Below are positions 19,159 through 27,416 of a stretch of DNA of 64,000 nt, in pieces; position 1 is the first letter of the stretch; every line of letters begins with the position of its first letter. The DNA is from Flavilitoribacter nigricans DSM 23189 = NBRC 102662 (GTDB lineage Bacteria; Bacteroidota; Bacteroidia; Chitinophagales; Saprospiraceae): the NCBI RefSeq assembly GCF_002646595.1, contig NZ_PDUD01000055.1:1-64000 (forward strand), given 5' to 3'. The notes beneath the pieces are model-generated. The model saw only the letters and a list, made by a program, of their open reading frames with translations. It ran no database searches and was not told the origin of the DNA. A program made the position numbers and the translations under genes.

Positions 19159-19186
19159 AGTCACCGATACCTGGTATCGGATGACT
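19159..19186. promoter_or_regulatory. Long palindrome, possible operator
   Basis: AGTCA-CCGATACC-T-GGTATCGG-A-TGACT: a 13-bp inverted repeat with a single central base and one bulged A. It lies 100 bases after the first LytTR stop and is not followed by a T run, which argues for protein binding rather than termination. The binding protein is unknown. Confidence 0.45.
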
Positions 19187-19213
19187 CCCTAAGAATTTTA
19201 GTAAGGGGGAACG

Positions 19214-19260
19214 GTTGCCGGTGGAATACAGCTTGCTGTTGAAGCCGGCAACTTTATTTT
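19214..19260 (+). terminator. Probable terminator of the first LytTR gene
   Basis: GTTGCCGG (19214-19221) pairs with CCGGCAAC (19245-19252), enclosing a second stem ACAG/CTGT with a tetraloop. TTTATTTT follows at 19253-19260. It lies 155 bases past the stop codon, leaving a long 3' UTR or a separate small transcript. Confidence 0.5.
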
Positions 19261-19390
19261 AGTAGAAGATCCTCCGAACCAGGAGGCCTTAAACCGACGG
19301 AATATCACACCTATTCTCTAAAACCAATGTTGGCTTTTTACACCGCTCTCTGCAATCTATCAACCAAAAGGGGCATTTCATCACCTCATT

Positions 19391-19418
19391 TTGCGGATCG
19401 TAACCTTTATTAAATTTC
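19391..19418 (+). promoter_or_regulatory. Candidate promoter of the second LytTR gene
   Basis: TTG (19391-19393), 17-base spacer, then TAAATTTC (19411-19418), seven of eight matches to the Bacteroidota TAnnTTTG box. It would give a 5' UTR of about 130 bases containing the 19441-19487 stem-loop. Confidence 0.4.
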
Positions 19419-19555
19419 GTAATGCTATTTTACCAAACGATTGAATTGCATGTTCGTGGCCTGTTCGTCGGCCACTTCGCCGTTCAATTACAGGGCCGCT
19501 GAAAACCATAAACAAACACTAACCAAGGGGACTGGCCCAATGTATCGTCCATACT

Positions 19556-20287
19556 ATGAATAACATTACCGTGCTTTATATTGGAGATGATCCGGTCACC
19601 CGGAAACATCTCGAAAAGTTTTCGGAGGAACTTAGCTGGCGACTTACTGTGCTTTCAGCGACCGAGGTTCAAAAGGTCCTGGAAGAACAACAGCCGGATG
19701 TCTGGCTGATCGATCTGAAAAACGAACAACGGAAAGATAAATTGATTGAGCGGATCCTGTTGGAAGGAAGTGGAAAAAAGATCCTTCTGGCTACCGACGC
19801 CGATGAAAAGCAATATTTCTACTACCGGAATATACTGCCGGTCGGCTATCTGGTGCGACCGTATTCCGTGTTACAGCTTCGTTGTTTGATCGAAATGGTG
19901 CTGCTTTGTTCCGATTCGGATCAAAAAGTGCTCCGTATTATTCGGAGCTGGCGCGAAGAGGAGGAGTTGCGCAGTTCCTTTTTCATCAAGAACAATAACA
20001 AACTGTTGAAGGTCAAGCAGCGCGATATTATCGCCGTCATGGCCGATGGCAATTACTGCGTGATCATTACCCAACAGCGGCGGCACGCGGTGAAGATCTC
20101 TCTTCGCAAGATCAAAAAGAAATTATCCGGATTGCTCTTCCGCCAGATCCACCGGAATTATATCGTACAGCTCCCCATGATCGAAAGTGTGGACCTTTCC
20201 ACCGGCGAGGTCTCTCTCTCCGGCGAAACTTACCCGATCGGCGGCAACTACCGTCAACATTTAATGGAATATCTGGAACGTATCTAA
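19556..20287 (+). CDS. LytTR regulator with degenerate receiver-like domain
   Basis: A 243-residue response-regulator-like protein. The N-terminal half has a receiver-type beta/alpha pattern: VLYIGDDP (acidic pair), PDVWLIDLKN with Asp at the phosphoacceptor position near residue 56, and a last strand VGYLVRPY. There the invariant Lys of true receivers is Arg, and the usual Thr/Ser strand is unclear (KILLATDAD). Phosphorylation is therefore doubtful. The C-terminal LytTR domain contains VMADGNYCVII and LFRQIHRNYIVQL, closely resembling the neighbouring LytTR gene. The pair may be ancient paralogues. It converges with the next gene at a 7-base gap. Confidence 0.87.
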   Translation: MNNITVLYIGDDPVTRKHLEKFSEELSWRLTVLSATEVQKVLEEQQPDVWLIDLKNEQRKDKLIERILLEGSGKKILLATDADEKQYFYYRNILPVGYLVRPYSVLQLRCLIEMVLLCSDSDQKVLRIIRSWREEEELRSSFFIKNNNKLLKVKQRDIIAVMADGNYCVIITQQRRHAVKISLRKIKKKLSGLLFRQIHRNYIVQLPMIESVDLSTGEVSLSGETYPIGGNYRQHLMEYLERI

Positions 20288-20294
20288 GAAACTG

Positions 20295-21686
20295 CTACCG
20301 GCATTTGATGATCTTTATTTTGGGATTCTGGTGCAAATACCGCTGAATGATGCGGGTGGTTTCTGGGCTGCTGGGATAGTTCTTAATGGCATCCCGGAGC
20401 ATTGTGACCGAAAGGTTATCGTCCTGACCAATGTATCCGAAACCCCGGTACGCGCCGTCCTGGATGTGTACGACGGAATATTCATCCCGGTGCCGGCCGT
20501 TATCGAGGATAAAGAAATCCTGTTCAAAAATGGTGGACAGGCGTTCGAGCGCTTCGGCCGCGCGGAGGTTGTATTCTTCCGGTGATTCTACGTGCGCGCA
20601 GGCTCCGCGGCACTGTTGCAGGTGGAAATGGAAACAGGGGCCGCGGCTGCTGTCCAGCTGACAGTACCGGGCGCAGAGCTCGTATTCTCGGAAGATGTAT
20701 TCCAGCCGGCTTTTGGCCCGGCTCATGGTCGGGTATTCGGAAACGAGCTGCAGTTTTTTTCGCTCCCGGGCCGCCACCCGGGCCATTTCAAAGCACAGAT
20801 AACCCGCTTCGTTGTGGTAATAGTGGATCACAAAGGGAAAGTTGCGCATGCGCTGGGCCCGGTTTACCGGTGGGCTCAGTCGTTTGATCTCGAAGGATTC
20901 GAGCAGTAGGGCGAGCAGCTCGCTCCCCGTCAGCTCGTAACTGATATCGTGTACCCGCTCCTGCAATTTGCGGGCCTTCTCCGTCTGATCGGCAAAATGC
21001 TCAGCGATCCGCTTGCGGATATTGATGCTTTTTCCGACGTAAACCACCCGTCCCTGTTCATCGTGCAGGTAGTAGACACCGCAATCTTCGGGCAGTGCGT
21101 GGATCTTTTCAATACTCAGATTTTTGGGCAGCTTGGACTCCCGGATGCCGAGATTGACCATCTGCTTGATCTCCTGCTCGCTTTTTTCCTGATCCAAAAT
21201 GCGTTCGAAAAGCTGCACGGTAGCCATCACATCGGCCATGGCCCGGTGCCGGTCGTTTACCTGAATGCGGAAATGCCGGATAAGATTGCCCAGGCTGTAG
21301 GACGGCAAGCCCGGAAAGGATTTTCGGCTCAGCCGGACGGTACAGAGTTGCCGCCGGGAATAGGTATATCCCAAACGGGCGAACTCTTCGCGGATAAATC
21401 CGTAATCAAATCGTACATTGTGGGCCACGAATACAGCCCCTTCCGTTATTTCGACAAATTTCCTGGCGATCTCGTAAAACTTCGGAGCGTCGGCCACCAT
21501 TTCCTGGGTAATGCCCGTCAGCTGGGTGATCCCGTAGGGAATATAGCACTCCGGATTGACCAGGCTTTCAAAAGAATCGATGATGCGTTGCCCGTCGTGG
21601 ATGACAACGGCAATTTCAGTAATTTTATCGCGGGAGGCCCGACCTCCGGTAGTTTCAATATCTACTATGGCGTAGCGTTTGGACAT
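20295..21686 (-). CDS. DEDD exonuclease fused to GIY-YIG nuclease (Cho/UvrC-like)
   Basis: A 463-residue two-nuclease fusion. Residues 1-170 form a DnaQ/epsilon-type 3'-5' exonuclease: AIVDIETTGG (ExoI), VAHNVRFDYGFI (ExoII) and DRHRAMADVMAT (ExoIII) are all intact. Residues about 200-290 form a GIY-YIG domain like UvrC or Cho: GVYYLHDEQGRVVYVGKSINIRKRI. The remainder resembles the UvrC/Cho linker with CARYCQLDSSRGPC and CRGAC, a possible metal-binding cysteine set. A role in DNA repair (incision plus resection) is inferred. It is divergently placed from the NamZ gene. Confidence 0.92.
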   Translation of the reverse strand: MSKRYAIVDIETTGGRASRDKITEIAVVIHDGQRIIDSFESLVNPECYIPYGITQLTGITQEMVADAPKFYEIARKFVEITEGAVFVAHNVRFDYGFIREEFARLGYTYSRRQLCTVRLSRKSFPGLPSYSLGNLIRHFRIQVNDRHRAMADVMATVQLFERILDQEKSEQEIKQMVNLGIRESKLPKNLSIEKIHALPEDCGVYYLHDEQGRVVYVGKSINIRKRIAEHFADQTEKARKLQERVHDISYELTGSELLALLLESFEIKRLSPPVNRAQRMRNFPFVIHYYHNEAGYLCFEMARVAARERKKLQLVSEYPTMSRAKSRLEYIFREYELCARYCQLDSSRGPCFHFHLQQCRGACAHVESPEEYNLRAAEALERLSTIFEQDFFILDNGRHRDEYSVVHIQDGAYRGFGYIGQDDNLSVTMLRDAIKNYPSSPETTRIIQRYLHQNPKIKIIKCR

Positions 21687-21794
21687 GCTCTTTGTAAGTC
21701 AATAAGTTGTAAGTGGTAGTTTCTTGTAAGTACGATCAACTATAAACGGTGCGCTAAAAACGGCGACGGAAAATTACGATTTAAAGTTCTAAAT

Positions 21795-23021
21795 ATGATA
21801 AAGGTAAAAATTTTTGTTGTTTTTCTCTTGTTTTTCCAACTTAATTGTACCACCGCTACTTCTCCCGAAGATACGGTCGAAGCCGGCCCGGAAGATACGC
21901 CCGCAACGGTGGCCGATCCGGAGGTAGGCGCCGCGCAGCTGGAGGCCTATTTGCCGGCCCTCGCCGGAAAAACGGTGGGTGTGGTGGTCAACCATACCTC
22001 CGTGGTAGGGGACCGTCATCTGGTCGACATTCTGCTGGAAAACGATATCGCGGTCCGATCGATCTTTGCCCCGGAGCATGGGTTCCGCGGAACGGCGGAC
22101 GCGGGACAACATCTGGAAGACGGCAAGGATCCCGAAACGGGCCTGCCGGTAGTTTCCCTTTACGGTAAGAATCGGAAACCCCAGACCAGTCAGCTGGAAG
22201 GGCTGGATTGGGTGATCTTCGACATTCAGGATGTAGGGGCCCGCTTTTATACCTACATCTCCACCATGCACCACGTGATGGACGTTTGTGCGGAAATGGG
22301 GATACAGTTCATGGTCCTGGACCGCCCCAACCCGAACGGGCACTACGTGGACGGCCCCATACTGGATCCCGAATTCAAATCCTTCGTTGGGCTTGATCCG
22401 ATACCGGTCGTACACGGTATGACCGTAGGCGAATACGCGGGAATGGTCAACGGAGAAGGTTGGCTGACGGATGGCCGCACGTGCAAGCTAACGGTGATCC
22501 CGTGTAAGAACTATACGCACCAGACGGCTTATGAATTACCCATTAGCCCCTCCCCGAACCTGCCGAATATGCGTTCCATCTACCTGTATCCATCCACCTG
22601 TTTTTTTGAAGGCACCATCGCCAGCGAGGGCCGGGGCACGGATAAGCAGTTTCAGGTGTACGGGCACCCGGATTATCCTGCAGACATTGCCGAATATACC
22701 TTCACCCCGACTCCCGGTCCGGGTGCCTCCAACCCGAAACTAAAAGGGGAGGAGTGCCACGGTTATGACCTCACGGTGATCGATACGGAGACTGTTCGAG
22801 AGCAGGGCCAACTCAATCTCAGTTACCTGATCGACTTCTACCGGAATTTTCCCGATAAGGATAAATTCTTTAAAAAGTATTTCGATACGCTGGCCGGAGG
22901 GAAAGACCTGCGCGAACAGATCATTGCCGGAAAAACGGAAGCGGAGATCCGCGCCGGCTGGCAGGAGGGTCTGGAAAAATACCGGCAGATCCGGCAGAAA
23001 TATCTGTTGTATCCGCTGTGA
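21795..23021 (+). CDS. namZ: NamZ-type exo-beta-N-acetylmuramidase (DUF1343), lipoprotein
   Basis: A 408-residue member of the DUF1343 family, now known as NamZ, which removes terminal MurNAc from muropeptide-derived glycans. A signal peptide ends at a lipobox (FFQLNC), placing it in the envelope. Conserved blocks are GKTVGVVVNHTSVV, FAPEHGFRG, DWVIFDIQDVGARFYTYISTMHHVM and SPNLPNMRSIYLYPSTC. It would recycle peptidoglycan fragments. It has its own short promoter gap and is not in an obvious operon. Enzyme class follows characterised homologues; activity is not proven here. Confidence 0.9.
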   Translation: MIKVKIFVVFLLFFQLNCTTATSPEDTVEAGPEDTPATVADPEVGAAQLEAYLPALAGKTVGVVVNHTSVVGDRHLVDILLENDIAVRSIFAPEHGFRGTADAGQHLEDGKDPETGLPVVSLYGKNRKPQTSQLEGLDWVIFDIQDVGARFYTYISTMHHVMDVCAEMGIQFMVLDRPNPNGHYVDGPILDPEFKSFVGLDPIPVVHGMTVGEYAGMVNGEGWLTDGRTCKLTVIPCKNYTHQTAYELPISPSPNLPNMRSIYLYPSTCFFEGTIASEGRGTDKQFQVYGHPDYPADIAEYTFTPTPGPGASNPKLKGEECHGYDLTVIDTETVREQGQLNLSYLIDFYRNFPDKDKFFKKYFDTLAGGKDLREQIIAGKTEAEIRAGWQEGLEKYRQIRQKYLLYPL

Positions 23022-23157
23022 TAAAATCCCGGTGGCAGTATCTATAGCCGGAAAACCATACAAAGGCGGGAAAGGCCCGGATTTCATCAACTTTATCGAT
23101 TGGGATCTCCGAAGATGGTGCCTTTCTGCCTTCGTATGGGATGTTTTTAGTGGGCTG

Positions 23158-23988
23158 CTAATCTTTCAGGAAGGGCGTAATACCAGCGAGTACGGCCGGT
23201 AGATTACAGTAAAAAATAACGTGACCACAGCCGGGGATCACGGAAAGAAGTCCGGCCGGGACCGCCTCGTAAGCCCGTACTACTTTCGCAATGGGATAAT
23301 ACTGATCGTGATCGCCATTCATCAGGAGTACGGGACACTTTATTTTTTTGAGTGTTCCGGCGTCCAGAGCGGCGTTGTTGTACAATTGGTTCAGCATTTG
23401 CAGGCTTTCGTCCCAGCGGTCGGGTTCGGGCATCAACTCCAGCCTACTTTCAAAATAGGCTTTAGCTTCGGTCAGCAGGCTTTCCGCTGAATAGCTGAAA
23501 CTTTCCTCCCGGCTGCCCGCTGGTATCTCACCTACCCCCATAGCCACCAGCTTATACACCGCTTCGGGATGAAGGGCCGCCAGGTGCAGCGCCGTGGTGC
23601 CGCCGTCGCTAAAACCGATCACCCGGACCTTTTCCAGTTTCAGATGTTGGATTAGCTCGTAGGCGTCCCCGGCCCGCTGGCGGTAAGTAAACGGCTGGTG
23701 CCCGATCTCGGATTTACCGTGGCCCCGGGTGGCCAGGCAGATCACCTGGTACTGTTTGGCCAGTTCGGGGATCAGCGGGGTAAATTCATCGATGTAGCCA
23801 TAAACGCCGCCGTGCAGCATGAGTAGTGGTTCGCCCTCGCCGTAAATTTCATAGTACAGTCGGGTGCCGGCTATTTCCAGGTAATGCCCGGCAGCCGGGT
23901 TATTACCATAGGGAATGTTCTGGGCGGTTTCCTGAGCGCTGAGCGAGCAAAAACAAAGCAGGAACAGGGAGAGTGTGAAAGCTTTCAT
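23158..23988 (-). CDS. Secreted alpha/beta-fold hydrolase
   Basis: A 276-residue alpha/beta hydrolase starting with a signal peptide (MKAFTLSLFLLCFCSLSAQ). The oxyanion region is LMLHGGVYGYIDEF, the nucleophile elbow is VIGFSDGGTTALHLAA (GxSxG with Asp and Gly), and the acid and base lie in LLMNGDHDQYYP and IPGCGHVIFY. I start at ATG 23988 because the signal peptide begins there; an upstream TTG adds six residues. The substrate is unknown. The next minus-strand gene starts at 25128 and ends 63 bases upstream of this start, so the two may be co-transcribed. Confidence 0.88.
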   Translation of the reverse strand: MKAFTLSLFLLCFCSLSAQETAQNIPYGNNPAAGHYLEIAGTRLYYEIYGEGEPLLMLHGGVYGYIDEFTPLIPELAKQYQVICLATRGHGKSEIGHQPFTYRQRAGDAYELIQHLKLEKVRVIGFSDGGTTALHLAALHPEAVYKLVAMGVGEIPAGSREESFSYSAESLLTEAKAYFESRLELMPEPDRWDESLQMLNQLYNNAALDAGTLKKIKCPVLLMNGDHDQYYPIAKVVRAYEAVPAGLLSVIPGCGHVIFYCNLPAVLAGITPFLKD

Positions 23989-24051
23989 GGATGTTAACTT
24001 GTGCAATTATTGGATGAATGAAAGTGACGGTTTGGATGGCGTTCAGCGAAT

Positions 24052-25128
24052 TCAGAACCACCGGGCCTGGATCCCCCAGCCGCCGAAATTTTCCTTTACC
24101 ACGAACCACACCTCGTTCTTGCCTTCTTTCAGATCCAGGAATACGGCATCAAAATATCCGATGGTACCGAGGTAGCGGAAATCCCGGGAGCGGTAGTTGT
24201 TCTGCCCTGCGTACTGCAGTTTTCCGTTCACGTACACCAGTACTTCGTCGCTGTATCCGAAGGCAAGACCTTTGATCTCATCCTGGTTGGCGGTCACTTC
24301 CAGTTTGGCCACCACCGTGGTTTTTCCTTCGTCCGGCACAACGTGGCGGGCGATGTTGAGCAAACCTCCGGCTTCCGTAGGGTATTTGGTCCACTGAACG
24401 GATTGGAGCAGGCTACTATTTACCTGGGTGGGATTCGCAAAGTCATCATTCTTCAGTGCTTCAGTGAGTTGCCAGGATGTGATCACTTTCGGGTCAGTTG
24501 TTTCGTCGGAGACGGGAGTAGGGTAGGAGCGGTTATCCAGCTCGTAGCTGAAATTGGCAAAATGCACGGGCTGTCCGGAATTTATCCCGATCTTACCGGC
24601 GGAGAAGTTGCCTTTCAGTTCGGGGATCTCCAGCAGAGGTTGGTTCATATCGTCGTAGTAAACGGTGGCCTGGTTGCCCCGGACCACGATCTTCAGGTGG
24701 TGCCACTGGTCGGGAACGAGGTCCAACTGGGAACTATAAGCCTCGCCGTGGTACAGCTGCCAGCCGGAGAAACCGTTAAACTGCGGCGTATACTGATTGG
24801 CATCCGGTTTGCCGGTCTGGTGGGGGCGGAGATAGAAGTGCTCGTAGTTACCCTCGTCCCGGGCCCGGAAAATGAGGCCGAAGAAATTGAGCTGGTCCGG
24901 GAAATTTACATCAACTTCGATGGTCCCGTTAAAAAAGGACGGCTCCGACAGGAAAATGGCTCCACCGGATAGCGCCAGACTCTTTTTGCCCTGGTACATT
25001 TCTATGTTGGTTTTGGTGGCTCCCAGTTCCCATTGCTCGCTGTCAAAAGGTACGGAGACCTGCTGGGCCTGCAGGAGAAGCATAGAACACATCAGCAGGA
25101 TAGTCGGATAAATAATTCGATTGATCAT
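24052..25128 (-). CDS. Secreted LamG/concanavalin-like domain protein
   Basis: A 358-residue secreted protein (signal peptide IIYPTILLMCSMLLLQAQ). Residues about 25-200 look like a concanavalin A-like or DUF1080-like jelly roll: GTIEVDVNFPDQLNFFGLIFRA, YEHFYLRPHQ, WHHLKIVVRGNQATVYYDD. The C-terminal 130 residues form a second beta domain with WFVVKENFGGWGIQARW at the end. No catalytic residues are recognisable, so it may bind carbohydrate or protein. A terminator-like hairpin lies just upstream of its start (25181-25212), which could act as an attenuator. Function unknown. Confidence 0.75.
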   Translation of the reverse strand: MINRIIYPTILLMCSMLLLQAQQVSVPFDSEQWELGATKTNIEMYQGKKSLALSGGAIFLSEPSFFNGTIEVDVNFPDQLNFFGLIFRARDEGNYEHFYLRPHQTGKPDANQYTPQFNGFSGWQLYHGEAYSSQLDLVPDQWHHLKIVVRGNQATVYYDDMNQPLLEIPELKGNFSAGKIGINSGQPVHFANFSYELDNRSYPTPVSDETTDPKVITSWQLTEALKNDDFANPTQVNSSLLQSVQWTKYPTEAGGLLNIARHVVPDEGKTTVVAKLEVTANQDEIKGLAFGYSDEVLVYVNGKLQYAGQNNYRSRDFRYLGTIGYFDAVFLDLKEGKNEVWFVVKENFGGWGIQARWF

Positions 25129-25180
25129 AATAACAGTTTTGTTTTTCCTGCAAGTAGTACCTTAATGCGGGTTTGATCCA

Positions 25181-25212
25181 AAAAAAGCCCCGTTCAAGTT
25201 TGGGGCATTTTT
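25181..25212 (-). terminator. Hairpin with T tracts in a divergent gap
   Basis: GCCCC (25187-25191) pairs with GGGGC (25202-25206); A6/T5 runs flank it, so either strand could terminate here. It lies upstream of both divergent starts (25128 minus and 25398 plus), an unusual place for a terminator. It would truncate transcripts entering the LamG-like gene from upstream. The rest of 25129-25397 holds only a weak plus-strand promoter match (TTG 25211, TAATTTTA 25231). Confidence 0.5.
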
Positions 25213-25397
25213 GGTTCATCCGGGAATTTGTAATTTTATACTTGAGGTAAAGGGGTTTGATCATGCCTGTTTTTAGAACGTCGGGACCAAACCAATCTTA
25301 CCTCAGTACCGATGGCCCGAAACGCTACCTGCGCTAGGGCCCAAATGCCGGTGAATAAGCAAATCACCAGTGAAATTCATTAATAATCATCCGACTC

Positions 25398-26660
25398 ATG
25401 TCTACGGTTGCCGAAAAGGATCATCTTCAGATTTGTAAAGCAAAGATTGCCGAGCAACTGCAATTGGGATCAGAGACCGGCAAATTGCGCAGCCGGGATT
25501 TTGAATACCTGGCCACCAGTATTGAAGAAAATTCCGGAATTAAGATCAGTACTTCCACCCTGAAAAGGATTTGGAAGAAGGGCTACGACAAAACGCCCCA
25601 TCCGGCCACGCTGAACGCATTGGTGTCCGTATTGGGCTACGAAGACTGGCCCGCATTTAAACAGGAAGTTTCGGATGATGACAACGACGCACTTCCGGTG
25701 ATCCAGGAAGCGAAAAACTACATGCCGATCGTTATTCCGCTGATCCTGTGCTCCCTGCTGTTCCTGGTGGTGTTTGACCGTAATACCCAGAGCGCACTGG
25801 CGAAACTGATCACTATCGAACGGCCGGTCAATATCGAAGGGGAGATCCTGTTCACCGCCGACAAAATGGTATCGACGGGAGTACCCAATACCGTGATCTT
25901 TAATTACGATGTCAGTGACGTGGAGGCCGACAGTTTTTTTATTCAGCAGTCCTGGAACCCGCGTAATAAGGTGCGGATCGATCCGACTAAAAATCATTTC
26001 TCGACTATCTACTATACGCCGGGTTTTCACTACGCCCGTCTCATTGCCAATACCTCCATTATCAAATTTCAGCCCGTCCATATTAAATCGGAGGACTGGC
26101 TGGGCATCGTCAAGTACGACCTCAGGGACAACATCCCTACCTACTTACCGACGGATTCGATCAGTCGGAACGGGAAATTACAATTGAATCCGGAACTGGT
26201 GTCCGACCTGGGCATCGACACGGACCGCGATTTTTACGTGCGCTACTACCAGGTGCGGGATTTCGGCAGTGTACCCCTTTCGGATTTTCAACTGAAAACC
26301 ACCATGCGCATCGACAGCCTGCGCAATACCGTCTGCCCGCTGATGGAGATCATGATCGTCACGGAAAAGGATATTTCTTATGTTCAGTTCACTCCCAAGG
26401 GCTGTGTGGCGAATCTGGATCTGCGCCTGGGCGAGCAGTTCCGGAGCGCCCGGGATGCGGACCTCTCCGCATTTGGCACCAATGTGTACGACTGGCAGGA
26501 AATCGAACTGCGGGTTGAACAACAGCGGGGGAAAATACGGTTGAATAAGCAGGAGATCGGCCAGATCGACTTTGCGGAAGATTACGGGCAGATCGTCGGC
26601 GTGATCCTGACCTTTAAGGGATTGGGAGCGGTCGATGACTTCCAATTGGAAGCACTCTAA
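25398..26660 (+). CDS. HTH-like / single membrane segment / extracellular jelly-roll protein
   Basis: A 420-residue protein in three parts. Residues 1-90 are a helical module with DFEYLATSIEENSGIKI and STSTLKRIWKKGYDKTPHPA, which I recognise as a recurrent Bacteroidota predicted helix-turn-helix domain ending in LGYEDWPAFKQ. Residues about 112-130 form one membrane helix (MPIVIPLILCSLLFLVVF). The rest, about 280 residues, is beta-rich and would face the periplasm, resembling a LamG fold near the end. This is the layout of a membrane-tethered one-component regulator, which is inference. It is monocistronic and followed by a small lipoprotein gene. Confidence 0.75.
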   Translation: MSTVAEKDHLQICKAKIAEQLQLGSETGKLRSRDFEYLATSIEENSGIKISTSTLKRIWKKGYDKTPHPATLNALVSVLGYEDWPAFKQEVSDDDNDALPVIQEAKNYMPIVIPLILCSLLFLVVFDRNTQSALAKLITIERPVNIEGEILFTADKMVSTGVPNTVIFNYDVSDVEADSFFIQQSWNPRNKVRIDPTKNHFSTIYYTPGFHYARLIANTSIIKFQPVHIKSEDWLGIVKYDLRDNIPTYLPTDSISRNGKLQLNPELVSDLGIDTDRDFYVRYYQVRDFGSVPLSDFQLKTTMRIDSLRNTVCPLMEIMIVTEKDISYVQFTPKGCVANLDLRLGEQFRSARDADLSAFGTNVYDWQEIELRVEQQRGKIRLNKQEIGQIDFAEDYGQIVGVILTFKGLGAVDDFQLEAL

Positions 26661-26775
26661 CCAATCCGATCCCGGCTTCGATCCGTTAATGATTTCCTAA
26701 AATCTTTCCATTTCCCAACCACTTCCGGCCGGGATCCCGTCTAAACAGGTATCGAAACTTAAAAACATCATCCGA

Positions 26776-27198
26776 ATGAAAACGCAAAGCATTTTAGGCC
26801 TCTTTTTAATGGCTGCGGTGCTGCTAAGCCCCGCCTGTGAATTTTTTAAACCGGACAATCTGCCACCACCTGATTGCGAGATCGGCACGCCATTTTGGCT
26901 GTGGTACGATCAGTCTACGGACTGTGAAACGCTGGACATCACCTTCACCGGAGAAATTCAGGATTCCCGTTGTCCTACCACGGTAGATTGCATTTGGGCC
27001 GGAAGGGTGGATATTCAATTGGAGGTAGAAGGTAATTTAATCACGCTGGGGCTGCCGAATGACGAACAGCTCGGCCTATCCAAAGCCGTCGTCGGTGATC
27101 AGGAGATCGAATTACTCGACGTGTTCCCGGCGCCCATCGGCACGACCGAAATACCAGATGAATCTTATCGGGTCAAGCTGATCGTAAGAAATCTGTAG
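26776..27198 (+). CDS. Small lipoprotein with DSRCP-CIWAG motif
   Basis: A 140-residue lipoprotein: signal peptide with lipobox (LLSPAC, Cys about residue 21). The mature part contains the recurrent motif DSRCPTTVDCIWAGRVD, with two cysteines that could form a disulfide, followed by beta strands. I have seen this motif in many small Bacteroidota lipoproteins, but no function is established to my knowledge. It lies 115 bases after the HTH-membrane protein gene and is followed by a clear terminator. Confidence 0.75.
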   Translation: MKTQSILGLFLMAAVLLSPACEFFKPDNLPPPDCEIGTPFWLWYDQSTDCETLDITFTGEIQDSRCPTTVDCIWAGRVDIQLEVEGNLITLGLPNDEQLGLSKAVVGDQEIELLDVFPAPIGTTEIPDESYRVKLIVRNL

Positions 27199-27287
27199 GG
27201 TAATACCCGTCCAAACGGTGCGTAAGGGCTTCAATAGGCTCATCAGCGGACCTGTTTTGGAAAAATATGTTCAAACGAAAACTCTCG

Positions 27288-27324
27288 GCCGGACCCGAAA
27301 AGCGGGTCCGGCTATTTGCATTTT
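27288..27324 (+). terminator. Rho-independent terminator of the small lipoprotein gene
   Basis: GCCGGACCCG (27288-27297) pairs perfectly with CGGGTCCGGC (27303-27312) around a 5-base loop, followed by TATTTGCATTTT. It lies 90 bases past the stop codon. Confidence 0.85.
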
Positions 27325-27416
27325 AACTAAAAGGCCACCGCTCTATCCTACAATTTCTTATTTTGCTAAGCGATAGTCCCCGTGGGGAACATCTTCACCA
27401 GAATAGAATTAGCGGC

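Larger units (their letters stand above)
19059..19555. other. Hairpin-rich 497-base gap between two LytTR genes
   Basis: No credible coding frame. Inverted repeats occur in series: TCCTCA/TGAGGA (19093-19110), the long palindrome 19159-19186, GTTGCCGG/CCGGCAAC (19214-19252), CCTCC/GGAGG near 19273-19288, and GTGGCC/GGCCAC (19456-19475) nested inside TTGAA/TTCAA (19441-19487). The last also contains a near-duplicate TGTTCGTGGCC / TGTTCGTCGGCC. A structured non-coding RNA or multi-operator region is possible; neither can be confirmed by reading alone. Confidence 0.5.

Noticed and set aside
25043-25264. 73-codon minus-strand frame overlapping the LamG-like gene start
   Set aside because: It overlaps the signal peptide region of a better-supported gene in another frame and contains the terminator hairpin.
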